A program made the translations under genes and the position numbers. This document shows positions 17,763-25,918 of a stretch of 64,000 nucleotides of DNA, piece after piece. Numbering within the stretch: position 1 is the stretch's first letter; each line of letters opens with the position of its first letter. This DNA comes from Eubacteriales bacterium. GTDB taxonomy: Bacteria > Bacillota > Clostridia > Lachnospirales > Lachnospiraceae. The stretch spans positions 45,355 through 109,354 of the forward strand of contig JAUNGJ010000003.1 of NCBI GenBank assembly GCA_030524585.1, in the 5' to 3' direction. The notes beneath the pieces were generated by a model. It was not told where the DNA came from. It ran no database searches and saw only the letters and a list, made by a program, of their open reading frames with translations.

Positions 17763-17805
17763 AAGTCCCCTGACACGCTATAAACCTAATAACGTATGGG
17801 GACTT
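17763..17805 (-). terminator. Hairpin between khpA and rimM
   Basis: On the minus strand AAGTCCCC (17805-17798) pairs with GGGGACTT (17770-17763), then GTTTGTTTATG. The long 27-base loop contains a further short ACG/CGT pairing. It could attenuate transcription between khpA and rimM. Confidence 0.55.
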
Positions 17806-17813
17806 CGTATGCA

Positions 17814-18044
17814 TTAACCAGCGATATCAACAATCACTTTCTTGTCTTCCTTCGCAGCAGCTGCCTTCACTACAGAACGGATTGCCTTCGCAATGCGTCC
17901 CTGCTTTCCGATGACTTTACCCATATCGGATTCCGATACGCGAACCTCAACTACTGTTGTACGGCCTTCCTGTCTTTCGGTAACAACCACTTCATCAGGA
18001 TTATCCACCAATGCTTTTGCAATGACTTCAACTAACTCTCTCAT
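17814..18044 (-). CDS. khpA: KH-domain RNA-binding protein KhpA (YlqC)
   Basis: 76 residues, a single KH domain with the GxxG-type loop in GKVIGKQGRIAKAIRS. In Firmicutes it pairs with KhpB/Jag and affects cell division and RNA stability. GGAGG precedes the ATG. Position between rpsP and rimM is the conserved one. Confidence 0.95.
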   Translation of the reverse strand: MRELVEVIAKALVDNPDEVVVTERQEGRTTVVEVRVSESDMGKVIGKQGRIAKAIRSVVKAAAAKEDKKVIVDIAG

Positions 18045-18065
18045 GAATGTGCACCTCCGCCAATA

Positions 18066-18311
18066 CTATTTTTCAATGCCGGCTACTTTAAAAAGCTTTC
18101 CAACAACCTCTGTCGGCTGTGCACCATTGTTAAGCCACTTCTTTGCTGCTTCCTCATCAATAGAAATTCCACTTGGCTCAAGGTTTGGATCGTAAGTACC
18201 AATCTCCTCGATAAATCTTCCATCTCTTGGAGATCTGGAATCTGCTACTACGATTCTATAGAAAGGAGCCTTCTTCTGTCCCATTCTTTTCAATCTGATC
18301 TTTACTGCCAT
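18066..18311 (-). CDS. rpsP: 30S ribosomal protein S16
   Basis: 81 residues beginning [24 protein letters not shown]... (first residues are diagnostic). ATG 18311 lies 8 bases after GGAGG; a GTG three codons upstream is less likely. Located between ffh and khpA. Confidence 0.98.
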   Translation of the reverse strand: MAVKIRLKRMGQKKAPFYRIVVADSRSPRDGRFIEEIGTYDPNLEPSGISIDEEAAKKWLNNGAQPTEVVGKLFKVAGIEK

Positions 18312-18356
18312 TTTGTTCACCTCCGTAATATTTTACATTTTCATCATTCATTTATG

Positions 18357-19706
18357 TTAAAAAGGTAATCTGAATCTTCCCTTTTTACCACCTTTTGTCA
18401 TGGTCTTCATCATCTTCTTCATGCCATCAAACTGCTTCACCATGCGATTCACTTCACTGATATCGACGCCGGCGCCTCTGGCAATTCTGTGCTTTCTGGA
18501 AGGATTCATGATGTCGGGATTCGCTCTCTCTTCCGGCGTCATGGAATAAATCATTGCTTCCATTCTTGCCATCTGCTTCTCAGCTGCTTCGGTCTGTTCA
18601 TCTGAAATCTTCAGGTTCTTGCCGCCCAACGCACCCATGCCCGGAAGCATACCCATAAGACCGGACAGACCTCCCATATTCTTCATCTGCTGCGTGCTTA
18701 CCAGGAAATCATTATAATCAAACTGATTCTTCTTTACCTTCTGACTCAGCTGCTTCGCCTTCTCTTCATCAATCTCAGCCTCCGCTTTCTCAATCAGAGT
18801 CAGCACATCGCCCATGCCAAGGATTCTGGAAGCCATACGGTCCGGATAAAACTGCTCCAGATCCGAAAGCTTCTCACCCATACCAATGTATAGAATCGGC
18901 TTTCCTGTCACAGCCTTTACTGACAGCGCCGCGCCGCCCCTGGTATCACCGTCCAGCTTCGTTACAATCACGCCGTCAATGCCAACCTTCTGGTCAAATT
19001 CGGAAGCCACATTCACCGCATCCTGACCGGTCATGGCATCAATGACAAGAATCGTCTGATGTACATCGACAGTCTCTTTAATTTCCTGAAGCTCCGCCAT
19101 CATGTCTTCATCAATGTGAAGACGTCCAGCCGTATCCAGAATCACGATATTATTGCCATTCTTCTTGGCATGCTCTAATGCTGCCTTGGCAATATTCGCC
19201 GGTTTGTGATTCTCTCCCATGGAGAAAACCTCTACTCCCTGCTTCTCGCCGTTAATCTGCAGCTGTTTGATCGCTGCCGGACGATACACATCGCAGGCAG
19301 CCAGCAGTGGTTTCTTGCCCTTCAGCTTGAACTTACCGGCAAGCTTGGCTGTCGTGGTCGTCTTACCGGCTCCCTGAAGACCTGCCATCAGAATCACCGT
19401 AATCGCGCTTCCCGGCTGAAGCTTAATCTCTGTGGTCTCGGAACCCATAAGCTTCACAAGCTCCTCGTTCACAATCTTAATTACCATCTGTCCCGGATTC
19501 AGGCCATTCATCACATCCTGTCCGATGGCGCGCTCCTGCACGTTCTTAACGAAATCTTTAACCACCTTGAAGTTAACATCGGCTGCAAGAAGGGCACGCT
19601 TGATCTCCTTCAGAGCCTCTTTTACATCTGCTTCCGTCAGACGCCCTTTGCTTCTTAAGTTTTTAAATACATTCTGAAGTTTCTCTGTCAAACTGTCAAA
19701 AGCCAT
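18357..19706 (-). CDS. ffh: Signal recognition particle protein Ffh
   Basis: 449 residues. N domain (1-95), GTPase with GLQGAGKTTTTAKLAG, DTAGRLHID and TKLDGDTRGG, then the Met-rich M domain (about 300-449) that binds 4.5S RNA and signal peptides (QQMKNMGGLSGLMGMLPGMG; ARGAGVDISEVNRMVKQF). Ends with a basic Gly-rich tail. It starts one base after the ylxM stop. Confidence 0.98.
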   Translation of the reverse strand: MAFDSLTEKLQNVFKNLRSKGRLTEADVKEALKEIKRALLAADVNFKVVKDFVKNVQERAIGQDVMNGLNPGQMVIKIVNEELVKLMGSETTEIKLQPGSAITVILMAGLQGAGKTTTTAKLAGKFKLKGKKPLLAACDVYRPAAIKQLQINGEKQGVEVFSMGENHKPANIAKAALEHAKKNGNNIVILDTAGRLHIDEDMMAELQEIKETVDVHQTILVIDAMTGQDAVNVASEFDQKVGIDGVIVTKLDGDTRGGAALSVKAVTGKPILYIGMGEKLSDLEQFYPDRMASRILGMGDVLTLIEKAEAEIDEEKAKQLSQKVKKNQFDYNDFLVSTQQMKNMGGLSGLMGMLPGMGALGGKNLKISDEQTEAAEKQMARMEAMIYSMTPEERANPDIMNPSRKHRIARGAGVDISEVNRMVKQFDGMKKMMKTMTKGGKKGRFRLPF

Positions 19707-19707
19707 G

Positions 19708-20061
19708 CTATAACTCCTCTAAAATCTCATCCGATATCTTACGGATATCAGCTTTCAGCTTCACAACATCTCCAGCAGACTCCGCTTCTCTGTCAAGAAT
19801 CTCATTGATATCGTGAATCTTCTCCTTCACTGCGAGAAACCTGGACACCAGATGCAGCTTATCCTCATATCCCTGAAGAGTCTTATCACACCGCCGGATC
19901 AGATCATGGACACCCTGTCTGCTGATCCCTGCATCCTTAGCTATCTCACCAAGAGATAAATCCTCCAGCACAAACTGTTCATAAATCTCTTTCTGGTGAC
20001 TTGTAAGAAGTTCACCATAAAAATCATAAAGCAATGTCTGCCTAAAAAAATCATCCATCAT
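19708..20061 (-). CDS. ylxM: YlxM family DNA-binding protein (UPF0122)
   Basis: 117 residues with a sigma-like helix-turn-helix (LSLGEIAKDAGISRQGVHDLI). Members accompany ffh/ftsY and influence the SRP pathway. It is read from the promoter at 20076-20104 with a very short leader. Two adjacent ATGs occur at the start; the second may be used. Confidence 0.93.
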   Translation of the reverse strand: MMDDFFRQTLLYDFYGELLTSHQKEIYEQFVLEDLSLGEIAKDAGISRQGVHDLIRRCDKTLQGYEDKLHLVSRFLAVKEKIHDINEILDREAESAGDVVKLKADIRKISDEILEEL

Positions 20062-20075
20062 TTCTCACCTGTGTA

Positions 20076-20104
20076 ATCATATACTAATTCCATTACAGTG
20101 TCAA
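20076..20104 (-). promoter_or_regulatory. Sigma-A promoter of the ylxM-ffh-rpsP operon
   Basis: On the minus strand TTGACA (20104-20099) and TATGAT (20081-20076) are separated by 17 bases. It lies 15 bases upstream of ylxM, giving a leader of about 8-10 bases. Confidence 0.75.
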
Positions 20105-20212
20105 GTATTTTTTCTTTACACCTTTCAAAAATTTTATCCTATTACTTTTTTCACACTTTTTCCCTCTCCACATATTATGTACTGTAATCAAAATCCTACG
20201 GAGGTTTTTTCA

Positions 20213-20479
20213 ATGAGTGATTTATCAAACTGTGGATGCGGTTGTGAAAGTAACATGAACGATTGTGGCAGATGTGGACGCAGCGGTGACTGCGGCTGTG
20301 GCTTCGGCAACAACAGCTGTCTGTGGATCATCCTGCTTCTTATCTTCTGCGGCGGATGCGGCAACGGATTCGGACGCGGCGGCGACTGCGGCTGTGGCTG
20401 CGGCAACGACAGCTGCCTGTGGATCATCCTGCTCCTTATCTTCTGCGGCGGATGCGGCAATGGATTTGGCTGCTGCTAA
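20213..20479 (+). CDS. Cys/Gly-rich small membrane protein with two tandem 32-residue repeats
   Basis: 88 residues. After NCGCGCESNMNDCGRCGRSG, two 96-base units (20285-20380, 20381-20476) each encode GDCGCG-x-GN-x-SCLW, a hydrophobic IILLLIF and CGGCGNGFG. The product has two short hydrophobic stretches flanked by Cys/Gly. Start at ATG 20213 because CGGAGG precedes it. Similar Clostridia proteins carry the misleading label 'chorion class high-cysteine protein' and resemble YjcZ-like spore coat peptides. Function unknown. Its own promoter was not identified. Confidence 0.85.
   Translation: MSDLSNCGCGCESNMNDCGRCGRSGDCGCGFGNNSCLWIILLLIFCGGCGNGFGRGGDCGCGCGNDSCLWIILLLIFCGGCGNGFGCC
20285..20476 (+). 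repeat. Two tandem 96-bp units inside the Cys-rich gene
   Basis: Copies 20285-20380 and 20381-20476 match at most positions, differing mainly at third bases and at the last codons. The unit length is a multiple of three, so changes in copy number keep the frame. Confidence 0.9.
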
Positions 20480-20571
20480 TTTCTAACCATTCCGGGTGCA
20501 GGCTATATGCGGGGATATAAAAGATTATCCCCGCATATACATAGTACAACATTACTTTCAGGTGGGAATCT

Positions 20572-21000
20572 ATGGAAAAACGTCCGCCTCTTCCTATGAC
20601 ACAATTAGATATGCTTGTCGGAAGCGAGGAGCTGCAGATGATGAAGCTCATGCTTTCCTATATTCCTTCGGCCTATCGCGGAATGCTGGCAATTTACATC
20701 AAATTCACAGAATTCCAGAACACACTCAAACTCTTTGGCGGATTTGGATACAAGCCCGGCTCTGAAATCATCAAGAGCAAAGACATCCATTCTCCTTCCG
20801 ACATTTTGGAAGATCTCCGCCCCTTCATGAGTCCCGGAGATATGGAATCCCTCGACATGCTGATAAACGCCATGAACATGATGGATATGATGAAGGGCAT
20901 GGATATGTCCGACCTCTCCGGCTTTGGCGGCACAGGAGAAATGTCTGATATGATGAATATGTTCAATAATATAGTGAAAGGAAATCAAGACGATGAATGA
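20572..21000 (+). CDS. Met-rich conserved hypothetical protein
   Basis: 142 residues beginning MEKRPPLPMTQLDMLVGSEELQMMKLMLSYIP. The C-terminal part is very Met/Asp-rich (MNMMDMMKGMDMSDLSGFGG). No membrane segment or known motif. It overlaps the next gene by 8 bases (ATGAATGA) and lies 92 bases downstream of the Cys-rich gene, suggesting a three-gene plus-strand unit. Family unknown to me. Confidence 0.8.
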   Translation: MEKRPPLPMTQLDMLVGSEELQMMKLMLSYIPSAYRGMLAIYIKFTEFQNTLKLFGGFGYKPGSEIIKSKDIHSPSDILEDLRPFMSPGDMESLDMLINAMNMMDMMKGMDMSDLSGFGGTGEMSDMMNMFNNIVKGNQDDE

Positions 21001-21274
21001 TTGGATGAATCATCCGGCAATGAAAAACATTGACCCGGTTAAACTTGAGCTCATTAGAACCGCTGCAGCCCAGACAAGCGGTAAACGCGGAAATAATATG
21101 GCAACCGTCATGATGGCTCTGATCACCACTGCAAGAAAACAGGGCATAAGCTTTACCCCTGAAGAAATGTCCCTGATTCTGGAGGTACTAAAAGACGGCA
21201 AATCGAAGGAGGAGCAGGCTCAAATCGACAATATGGTAGCCATGGTAATGAACATGATAAAAAGACAGAAATAG
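20993..21274 (+). CDS. Small helical hypothetical protein
   Basis: 93 residues starting MNDWMNHPAMKNIDPVKLELI, all helical and soluble, with a Met-rich tail (MVAMVMNMIKRQK). The pair with the previous gene is seen together in Clostridia from memory, sometimes near sporulation genes; I cannot assign a function. AAAGGAAATCAAGACG precedes the ATG. Confidence 0.8.
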   Translation: MNDWMNHPAMKNIDPVKLELIRTAAAQTSGKRGNNMATVMMALITTARKQGISFTPEEMSLILEVLKDGKSKEEQAQIDNMVAMVMNMIKRQK

Positions 21275-21300
21275 ACAGACGCAAAAAGCGTCTGTCTATT
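21270..21300. terminator. Perfect 13-bp stem between convergent genes
   Basis: AATAGACAGACGC (21270-21282) pairs with GCGTCTGTCTATT (21288-21300) over AAAAA. It overlaps the end of the plus-strand gene and lies just past the minus-strand membrane-protein gene, so it probably terminates both. The minus strand continues into TTTCTGTCTTTTT. Confidence 0.8.
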
Positions 21301-21315
21301 AGCCGGAAGAAAGGC

Positions 21316-21786
21316 TTATTCTTCCAATTGCCTCAGATTATACCGTGCCAAAAGCGTTGTCCCAAGAGCAAATACAAATTGTGCTGTTACTCTTATAACC
21401 ATACCAAATTCTTTTGAGAACGATTCATATTCACCTGTCACCAGAAAATAGATACAGCAGAAGATACCCGCTCCTGAAATAAGCATCGCAACCCCACTGG
21501 CCCAAAGAAGTCTTGCCGGGCCCTTTTTCTGCTGTTTCGGCGTCATATTCTCTCCTAGGCGAAGCATATGTAAAAGTCCGATCCATGCGATCACAAGCGG
21601 TATCAGATACAGCGCCCAGCTTATAAAAACGGCAGAATCTCCCATGCTCTGGCAGGAATAGATTCCCGTCAGACCAAAAGCAATTGTCATCAGTGCCACC
21701 AGTGCCACGGCACCCTTCTTTATCACAGAAATACGCTCTATGTCACATCTATATCTCAGAATCTGTTCCTTCTGTGGTTCCTTCAT
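21316..21786 (-). CDS. Four-helix membrane protein of unknown function
   Basis: 156 residues with hydrophobic segments at about 24-44, 53-73, 92-112 and 130-150, and a basic loop between the second and third (TPKQQKKGPARLL). No family recognised. Its start is 2 bases past the SDR stop, so it is the last gene of the first PTS operon; a role there is only inferred. Confidence 0.7.
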   Translation of the reverse strand: MKEPQKEQILRYRCDIERISVIKKGAVALVALMTIAFGLTGIYSCQSMGDSAVFISWALYLIPLVIAWIGLLHMLRLGENMTPKQQKKGPARLLWASGVAMLISGAGIFCCIYFLVTGEYESFSKEFGMVIRVTAQFVFALGTTLLARYNLRQLEE

Positions 21787-21788
21787 AA

Positions 21789-22550
21789 TTAATATGTACG
21801 TCCTCCATCCATTAAAATAATCTGTCCATGAATATATGAGCTTTCCGGTGCTGCCAAAAAGCAGGCCAGATTAGCAATATCCTCCGGATATCCAAATCTC
21901 CCGATTGGAATCTGGGACACAAGCTTTTCTTTTGACTCTTCTGTCGGATACAGTGTATCAAACAGATCCGTAACGATCACACGCGGTGCGATTGCATTTA
22001 CACTGACACCATTTTTTCCCAGCTCTTTCGAGACGGTTCTCATCAATCCATGCTGTCCGGATTTAGAAGAAGCATAGTGGGCACCTCCTCCGGTCCCGGT
22101 AATGCCAGAACCAGAGGTTATAAAAATAATTCTCCCATTGTCTGCAGGAGTTTTTTTTGCAAAGCAGTCATAAAACGCCTTCACCGTGTAAAATGAGCCA
22201 CTAAGATTAATGGAAATGACTCTCTCCCACTCGGCAGCATCAATCTCAGCAATCGAATGTTTTCTGCTGACTCCAGCGTTAATCACAAGGATATCTATCT
22301 TTCCAAAAGCTTCTATCAGCTGCCTCCTTGCCTGAAGCATCGACTCATAACTCGAAACATCAGCTGCCACAAACACACAGTTATATCCCTTCGCCGTAAA
22401 CTCATCCTGCGTGGCGGCTCCCGTCGCCCGATCAAAGTCGATGATTCCAACGGCCGCACCGCTCTCGGCTAACCTTTCAGCAATACTCCGTCCAATTCCC
22501 TTGGCTGCACCTGTAACTACGGCTATTTTCCCTTCTAAACTTAAATTCAT
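21789..22550 (-). CDS. Short-chain dehydrogenase/reductase
   Basis: 253 residues, classical SDR. NAD(P) motif TGAAKGIG (14-21), NAGVS (about 92), Ser in ITSGSG and the YASSKSG pair (Tyr and Lys, about 157-161), and a C-terminal GQIILMDGG. An Asp near position 38 after the second strand favours NAD. Located in the PTS/alcohol dehydrogenase operon, so it probably acts on a sugar, polyol or their phosphate. GAGG precedes the ATG. Confidence 0.85.
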   Translation of the reverse strand: MNLSLEGKIAVVTGAAKGIGRSIAERLAESGAAVGIIDFDRATGAATQDEFTAKGYNCVFVAADVSSYESMLQARRQLIEAFGKIDILVINAGVSRKHSIAEIDAAEWERVISINLSGSFYTVKAFYDCFAKKTPADNGRIIFITSGSGITGTGGGAHYASSKSGQHGLMRTVSKELGKNGVSVNAIAPRVIVTDLFDTLYPTEESKEKLVSQIPIGRFGYPEDIANLACFLAAPESSYIHGQIILMDGGRTY

Positions 22551-22609
22551 GTCTCACCTCAACTGTCAGACCGAGCTTACACAGGTCTCTTTTCGATACT
22601 GTAAAATGC

Positions 22610-22882
22610 TCAGCTCAGAATCTCTACAATTTTCTTAATATCCTGCTCCACGCCAATTCCTGTCAGAAAAGATAATGCACGGATGACCGGAACCTTATCA
22701 CTGGTATAGCTTGTTGTGGTTACAACAAGATCTGCACCGGAAATCTTTGATTCAATCTCGGCAACCTTACACTGAACTACGTCAGCCTGCACATTTGCTT
22801 TCTGAAGTGCTTCTTTAATCTTTACACATACAACAGTGGATGTAGCGATACCTGTCCCGCAGGCAACAATTACTTTTTTCAT
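22610..22882 (-). CDS. PTS EIIB component, galactitol family (operon 1)
   Basis: About 90 residues, MKKVIVACGTGIATST; the phosphorylated Cys is residue 8 in the ACGTG loop. Transfers phosphate from EIIA to the sugar carried by the IIC gene just upstream (22919). ATG 22882 has AGGAG 10 bases upstream. The substrate is not decided by sequence. Confidence 0.9.
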   Translation of the reverse strand: MKKVIVACGTGIATSTVVCVKIKEALQKANVQADVVQCKVAEIESKISGADLVVTTTSYTSDKVPVIRALSFLTGIGVEQDIKKIVEILS

Positions 22883-22918
22883 ACGATAGATACTCCTTTC
22901 CATTTGTTACAAATACAT

Positions 22919-24286
22919 TTATACTTCTCCAGCCTCTTCGGCCTGTGCCTTAACATCATTTCTGCACAGATACCACATGCCAAAGTATGCAATTACTACT
23001 ACTACAGCAGCAATGAGCATCGGCATATTCGAAGGATCGCACAATTTTGCAAATACCCATACCAGAATATGGCAGGATGCGTCAATACCGGAAATCTGTG
23101 TAGCTCCCTCCGGGAATGCAAATCCTACGGCTTTTCCCATCGTCGTAGTAGCTTCTGCTAAATTTGTTGCAATAAAGAAGATTGCACACATCATTACGGA
23201 TGAGTTCAATACGCTTCGTACAATATTTCCGCGGGATGCAACTACTGCCCAGATTACAGTAAATGGAAGTACCGCAAGGTCTGCGTAAGGAAGCATTCTG
23301 TTGTATGGAAGAATAAACGCCAATGCGATGGTAATAGGAATCATAATCAAGGATACTGTTACAACAGTAGGATGTCCTGTAGCAACAGCTGCATCCAGAC
23401 CAATGTAAACTTCCTTGCCCGGGAATTTCTTCTGGATGAACTCTCTTGCACCCTCTGAAATCGGCATCAGACCTTCCATCAGAAGAGCTACCATTTTTGG
23501 AAGAAGCACAAGTACTGCAGCCATGTTGATACCTGTCAGGATAATAGATTTAGAATCATATCCGGCCAATGCTCCGATAATAATACCAAGAACCAACCCA
23601 AGGAACATAGGTTCACCTACAAATCCAAGCTTTTTCTTCAGGGTATCTCCCGTGACATTCACCTTGTTCAGACCAGGAATTTTGTCCCAGATACGGTTCA
23701 GTGTGTAGCAGACCGGAGCCCATGCAACCGTCTCAGCGTGCGGAAGGCATACACCCGGAAGCCCGAGGAAGGATCCTACTGCCGGTGCCGTCCAATCTGC
23801 CAGCTTAAAGGTTACAATTGCATGAATCAGTGCACAGAGAATGCATAACGGAAGGCTGCCCGTTGCATAATAAATCACTCCGCCTGCAAAAATCAGATGC
23901 CAGTAATTCCAGATATCTACGTCCATGGTTTTTGTCAGATTCAGCGCCAGCATAACGATGTTGACAATAAATAGCATTGGAATCAGCATAACCGCAATCG
24001 GAGTAGCCCATGTAATAGATGCAGCTACCGGCCAGCCTACGTCCAGTACATTCAGATTCAGGTTTAATCTCTCAACCATCGCCTGCGCCGCACCGCCGGC
24101 ATATTCGGACAAAAGGCCAATCACCAGATTAATGCCGATGAATCCGACGCCTACCGTCAGACCTGCCCGGAATGATTTTACAAATCCCTGTCCTAAAATC
24201 AGACCAAAGATTGTCAGAATAACAGGAAGCATGGCACTTGCTCCCAAGTCCAATATGTATTGAACTGCGCTTGTAATAATACTCAT
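22919..24286 (-). CDS. PTS EIIC permease, galactitol family (operon 1)
   Basis: About 455 residues with roughly 10-12 membrane segments. Typical of GatC: MLPVILTIFGLILGQGF near the N-terminus, GVGFIGINLVIGL, LGLPGVCLPHAETVAWAP in the middle and YIGLDAAVATGHPTVV. Closely resembles the second IIC at 29469. GAGAGG precedes ATG 24286; the frame runs further upstream without use. Confidence 0.92.
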   Translation of the reverse strand: MSIITSAVQYILDLGASAMLPVILTIFGLILGQGFVKSFRAGLTVGVGFIGINLVIGLLSEYAGGAAQAMVERLNLNLNVLDVGWPVAASITWATPIAVMLIPMLFIVNIVMLALNLTKTMDVDIWNYWHLIFAGGVIYYATGSLPLCILCALIHAIVTFKLADWTAPAVGSFLGLPGVCLPHAETVAWAPVCYTLNRIWDKIPGLNKVNVTGDTLKKKLGFVGEPMFLGLVLGIIIGALAGYDSKSIILTGINMAAVLVLLPKMVALLMEGLMPISEGAREFIQKKFPGKEVYIGLDAAVATGHPTVVTVSLIMIPITIALAFILPYNRMLPYADLAVLPFTVIWAVVASRGNIVRSVLNSSVMMCAIFFIATNLAEATTTMGKAVGFAFPEGATQISGIDASCHILVWVFAKLCDPSNMPMLIAAVVVVIAYFGMWYLCRNDVKAQAEEAGEV

Positions 24287-24342
24287 TTTTTCATCCTCTC
24301 TTTCTCTTTTTGTATTATTAATGTGTATCAATCACAGATGGA

Positions 24343-24810
24343 CTATGCCATAAGTCCATCCATAATTTCTGTGATCGCTTCTATATCCTTTGCTTCCTTA
24401 ATCGTCTGCAGTACGGATACATTCTGGCAGGTCTCAACCAACTGAGCCAGCATTGCAATCTGATCATCCGGTTTCAAAATGGCAAGCATAAAAATCACTT
24501 CTACCTGAACGGTTGCTTCATCATCCCCCATGACCACAAATTCAACCGGATTCTCCAAAACACCGCACATAACCGCCTTCTGATTCACATGAACGCTGTC
24601 AGTATGCGGAATAGCCACACCAAATGCTTCCATTGGAAGACCTGTTGGGAATACCTTTTCCCGTTCCTGTACGGCTTCTACATAGGACTCTTTTACGAAT
24701 CCTTTCTCCACCATGACCCTGCTCATAGCTTTTAGTGTTTCAAACTTATCTTTTGTATCCACCTTTGCTATCAGAAATCCCTTTTCCAGGTTCTCACCTA
24801 ATATCTGCAT
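24343..24810 (-). CDS. PTS EIIA component, fructose/nitrogen-type fold (operon 1)
   Basis: About 155 residues. Active-site His is in GVAIPHTDSVHV, with EREKVFPTGLPMEAF before it. It accepts phosphate from HPr and passes it to EIIB. AAAGGAGG before ATG 24810; the alcohol dehydrogenase upstream ends at 24828. Confidence 0.9.
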   Translation of the reverse strand: MQILGENLEKGFLIAKVDTKDKFETLKAMSRVMVEKGFVKESYVEAVQEREKVFPTGLPMEAFGVAIPHTDSVHVNQKAVMCGVLENPVEFVVMGDDEATVQVEVIFMLAILKPDDQIAMLAQLVETCQNVSVLQTIKEAKDIEAITEIMDGLMA

Positions 24811-24827
24811 GTTATCCCTCCTTTCCA

Positions 24828-25880
24828 TCACTGTTTTTTCTTTTCTTCAGATATCTGTATCACTACTTTTACTTCTTCTGCATTCTTACTCCGGGTAAAA
24901 CCTTCTTCCCAGTTCTCCAGATCTGTAATCATGGTCACAATTTTTTCCGGACTAACAAGTCCTTCCTCCATAAGTTTCAGAGAAGTAATCCACGCACTTG
25001 GCTTCTGGGTTCGGGTACCGTAATACCGGATCTCCTTCGGGAAAAATATTCCCACATTTATTTCGTTATAATCTCTGGCAAATACACCGATCTGAACGAC
25101 TTCTCCCTTCTTTTTAATCAGCTCAAAGGACCGGTTCAGTGCCGGTATCGCGCCAGAACATTCATAAATCTTATCCGGTCCGACACCTCCTGTCATCTCA
25201 CTCATGATCTCATCCAGATTTTCCTTCATCTGATCGACGATCCGGTCAAATCCAAGCTCTCCTGCAACCCGAAACCGCTCTTCATCCTTCGTAAGTCCTG
25301 CAATGACCACTTTCGCTCCCCGGGCCTTACATACCATTCCAGTCAGAAGTCCCATGGCTCCCGGTCCGAAAATCAAAACGGTTTCCCCCTTCTGTACCTG
25401 TGAAGTCTCCATTGCTCCGTGAACCGCGCAGGCAAGGGGTTCTGTTAGTGATGCCTGAAGCAGACTCACCTTTTCAGGCAGTACATGTACTCTCGCCTCA
25501 TGATTGATCACATATTCTGCAAATCCCCCATCTGCCTGCGTACCTAACCCCCGACGCTTCGAACACAGATTGTACTCTTCATTGATGCAGTAAATACATT
25601 TGCCACAGGTCTCAAAAGTTGTCTCACTGGTAACCCGGTCTCCCACCTTGATATTCTTTACATCCGGCCCAATCGCTTCTACGATTCCCGAAAATTCGTG
25701 TCCCAGAGTAACAGGTGGTTTATTTCCTGCATAATTGCCATTCCAGGTATGTAGGTCTGAACCACAGATGCCTGCGTAAACCACCCGAATTTTTACCAGA
25801 TCTCCTCTCACTTCCGGCTCGGAAACCTGACACACCTTAAGATTCCCTGGTCCTTTTGCATATTTTACTAATGCTTTCAT
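24828..25880 (-). CDS. Zinc-dependent alcohol/polyol dehydrogenase
   Basis: About 350 residues, MDR superfamily. Catalytic Zn ligands in AGICGSDLHTW (Cys) and LGHEFSG (His-Glu); structural Zn cysteines in CGKCIYCINEEYNLC; Rossmann motif FGPGAMGLLTG. Similar to sorbitol and galactitol-1-phosphate dehydrogenases. With Gat-type PTS genes it may oxidise a polyol phosphate to a ketose phosphate. ATG 25880 with GAGGAGG. Confidence 0.88.
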   Translation of the reverse strand: MKALVKYAKGPGNLKVCQVSEPEVRGDLVKIRVVYAGICGSDLHTWNGNYAGNKPPVTLGHEFSGIVEAIGPDVKNIKVGDRVTSETTFETCGKCIYCINEEYNLCSKRRGLGTQADGGFAEYVINHEARVHVLPEKVSLLQASLTEPLACAVHGAMETSQVQKGETVLIFGPGAMGLLTGMVCKARGAKVVIAGLTKDEERFRVAGELGFDRIVDQMKENLDEIMSEMTGGVGPDKIYECSGAIPALNRSFELIKKKGEVVQIGVFARDYNEINVGIFFPKEIRYYGTRTQKPSAWITSLKLMEEGLVSPEKIVTMITDLENWEEGFTRSKNAEEVKVVIQISEEKKKQ

Positions 25881-25918
25881 CCTTTTCCTCCTCTGCAAAA
25901 CACACATTGCGGTATTCG

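Noticed and set aside
20105..20212. Sporulation sigma promoter before the Cys-rich gene
   Set aside because: CATATTAT at about 20171 resembles a sigma-E -10 box, but no matching -35 is found at the right distance.
20188..20460. Pro-rich frame on the minus strand opposite the Cys-rich gene
   Set aside because: The composition mirrors the GC-rich repeat on the other strand, and the plus-strand gene has the better start and ribosome binding site.
20285..20476. CRISPR-like or transposon repeat
   Set aside because: There are only two adjacent units, in frame within one gene, with no spacers or flanking cas or transposase genes.
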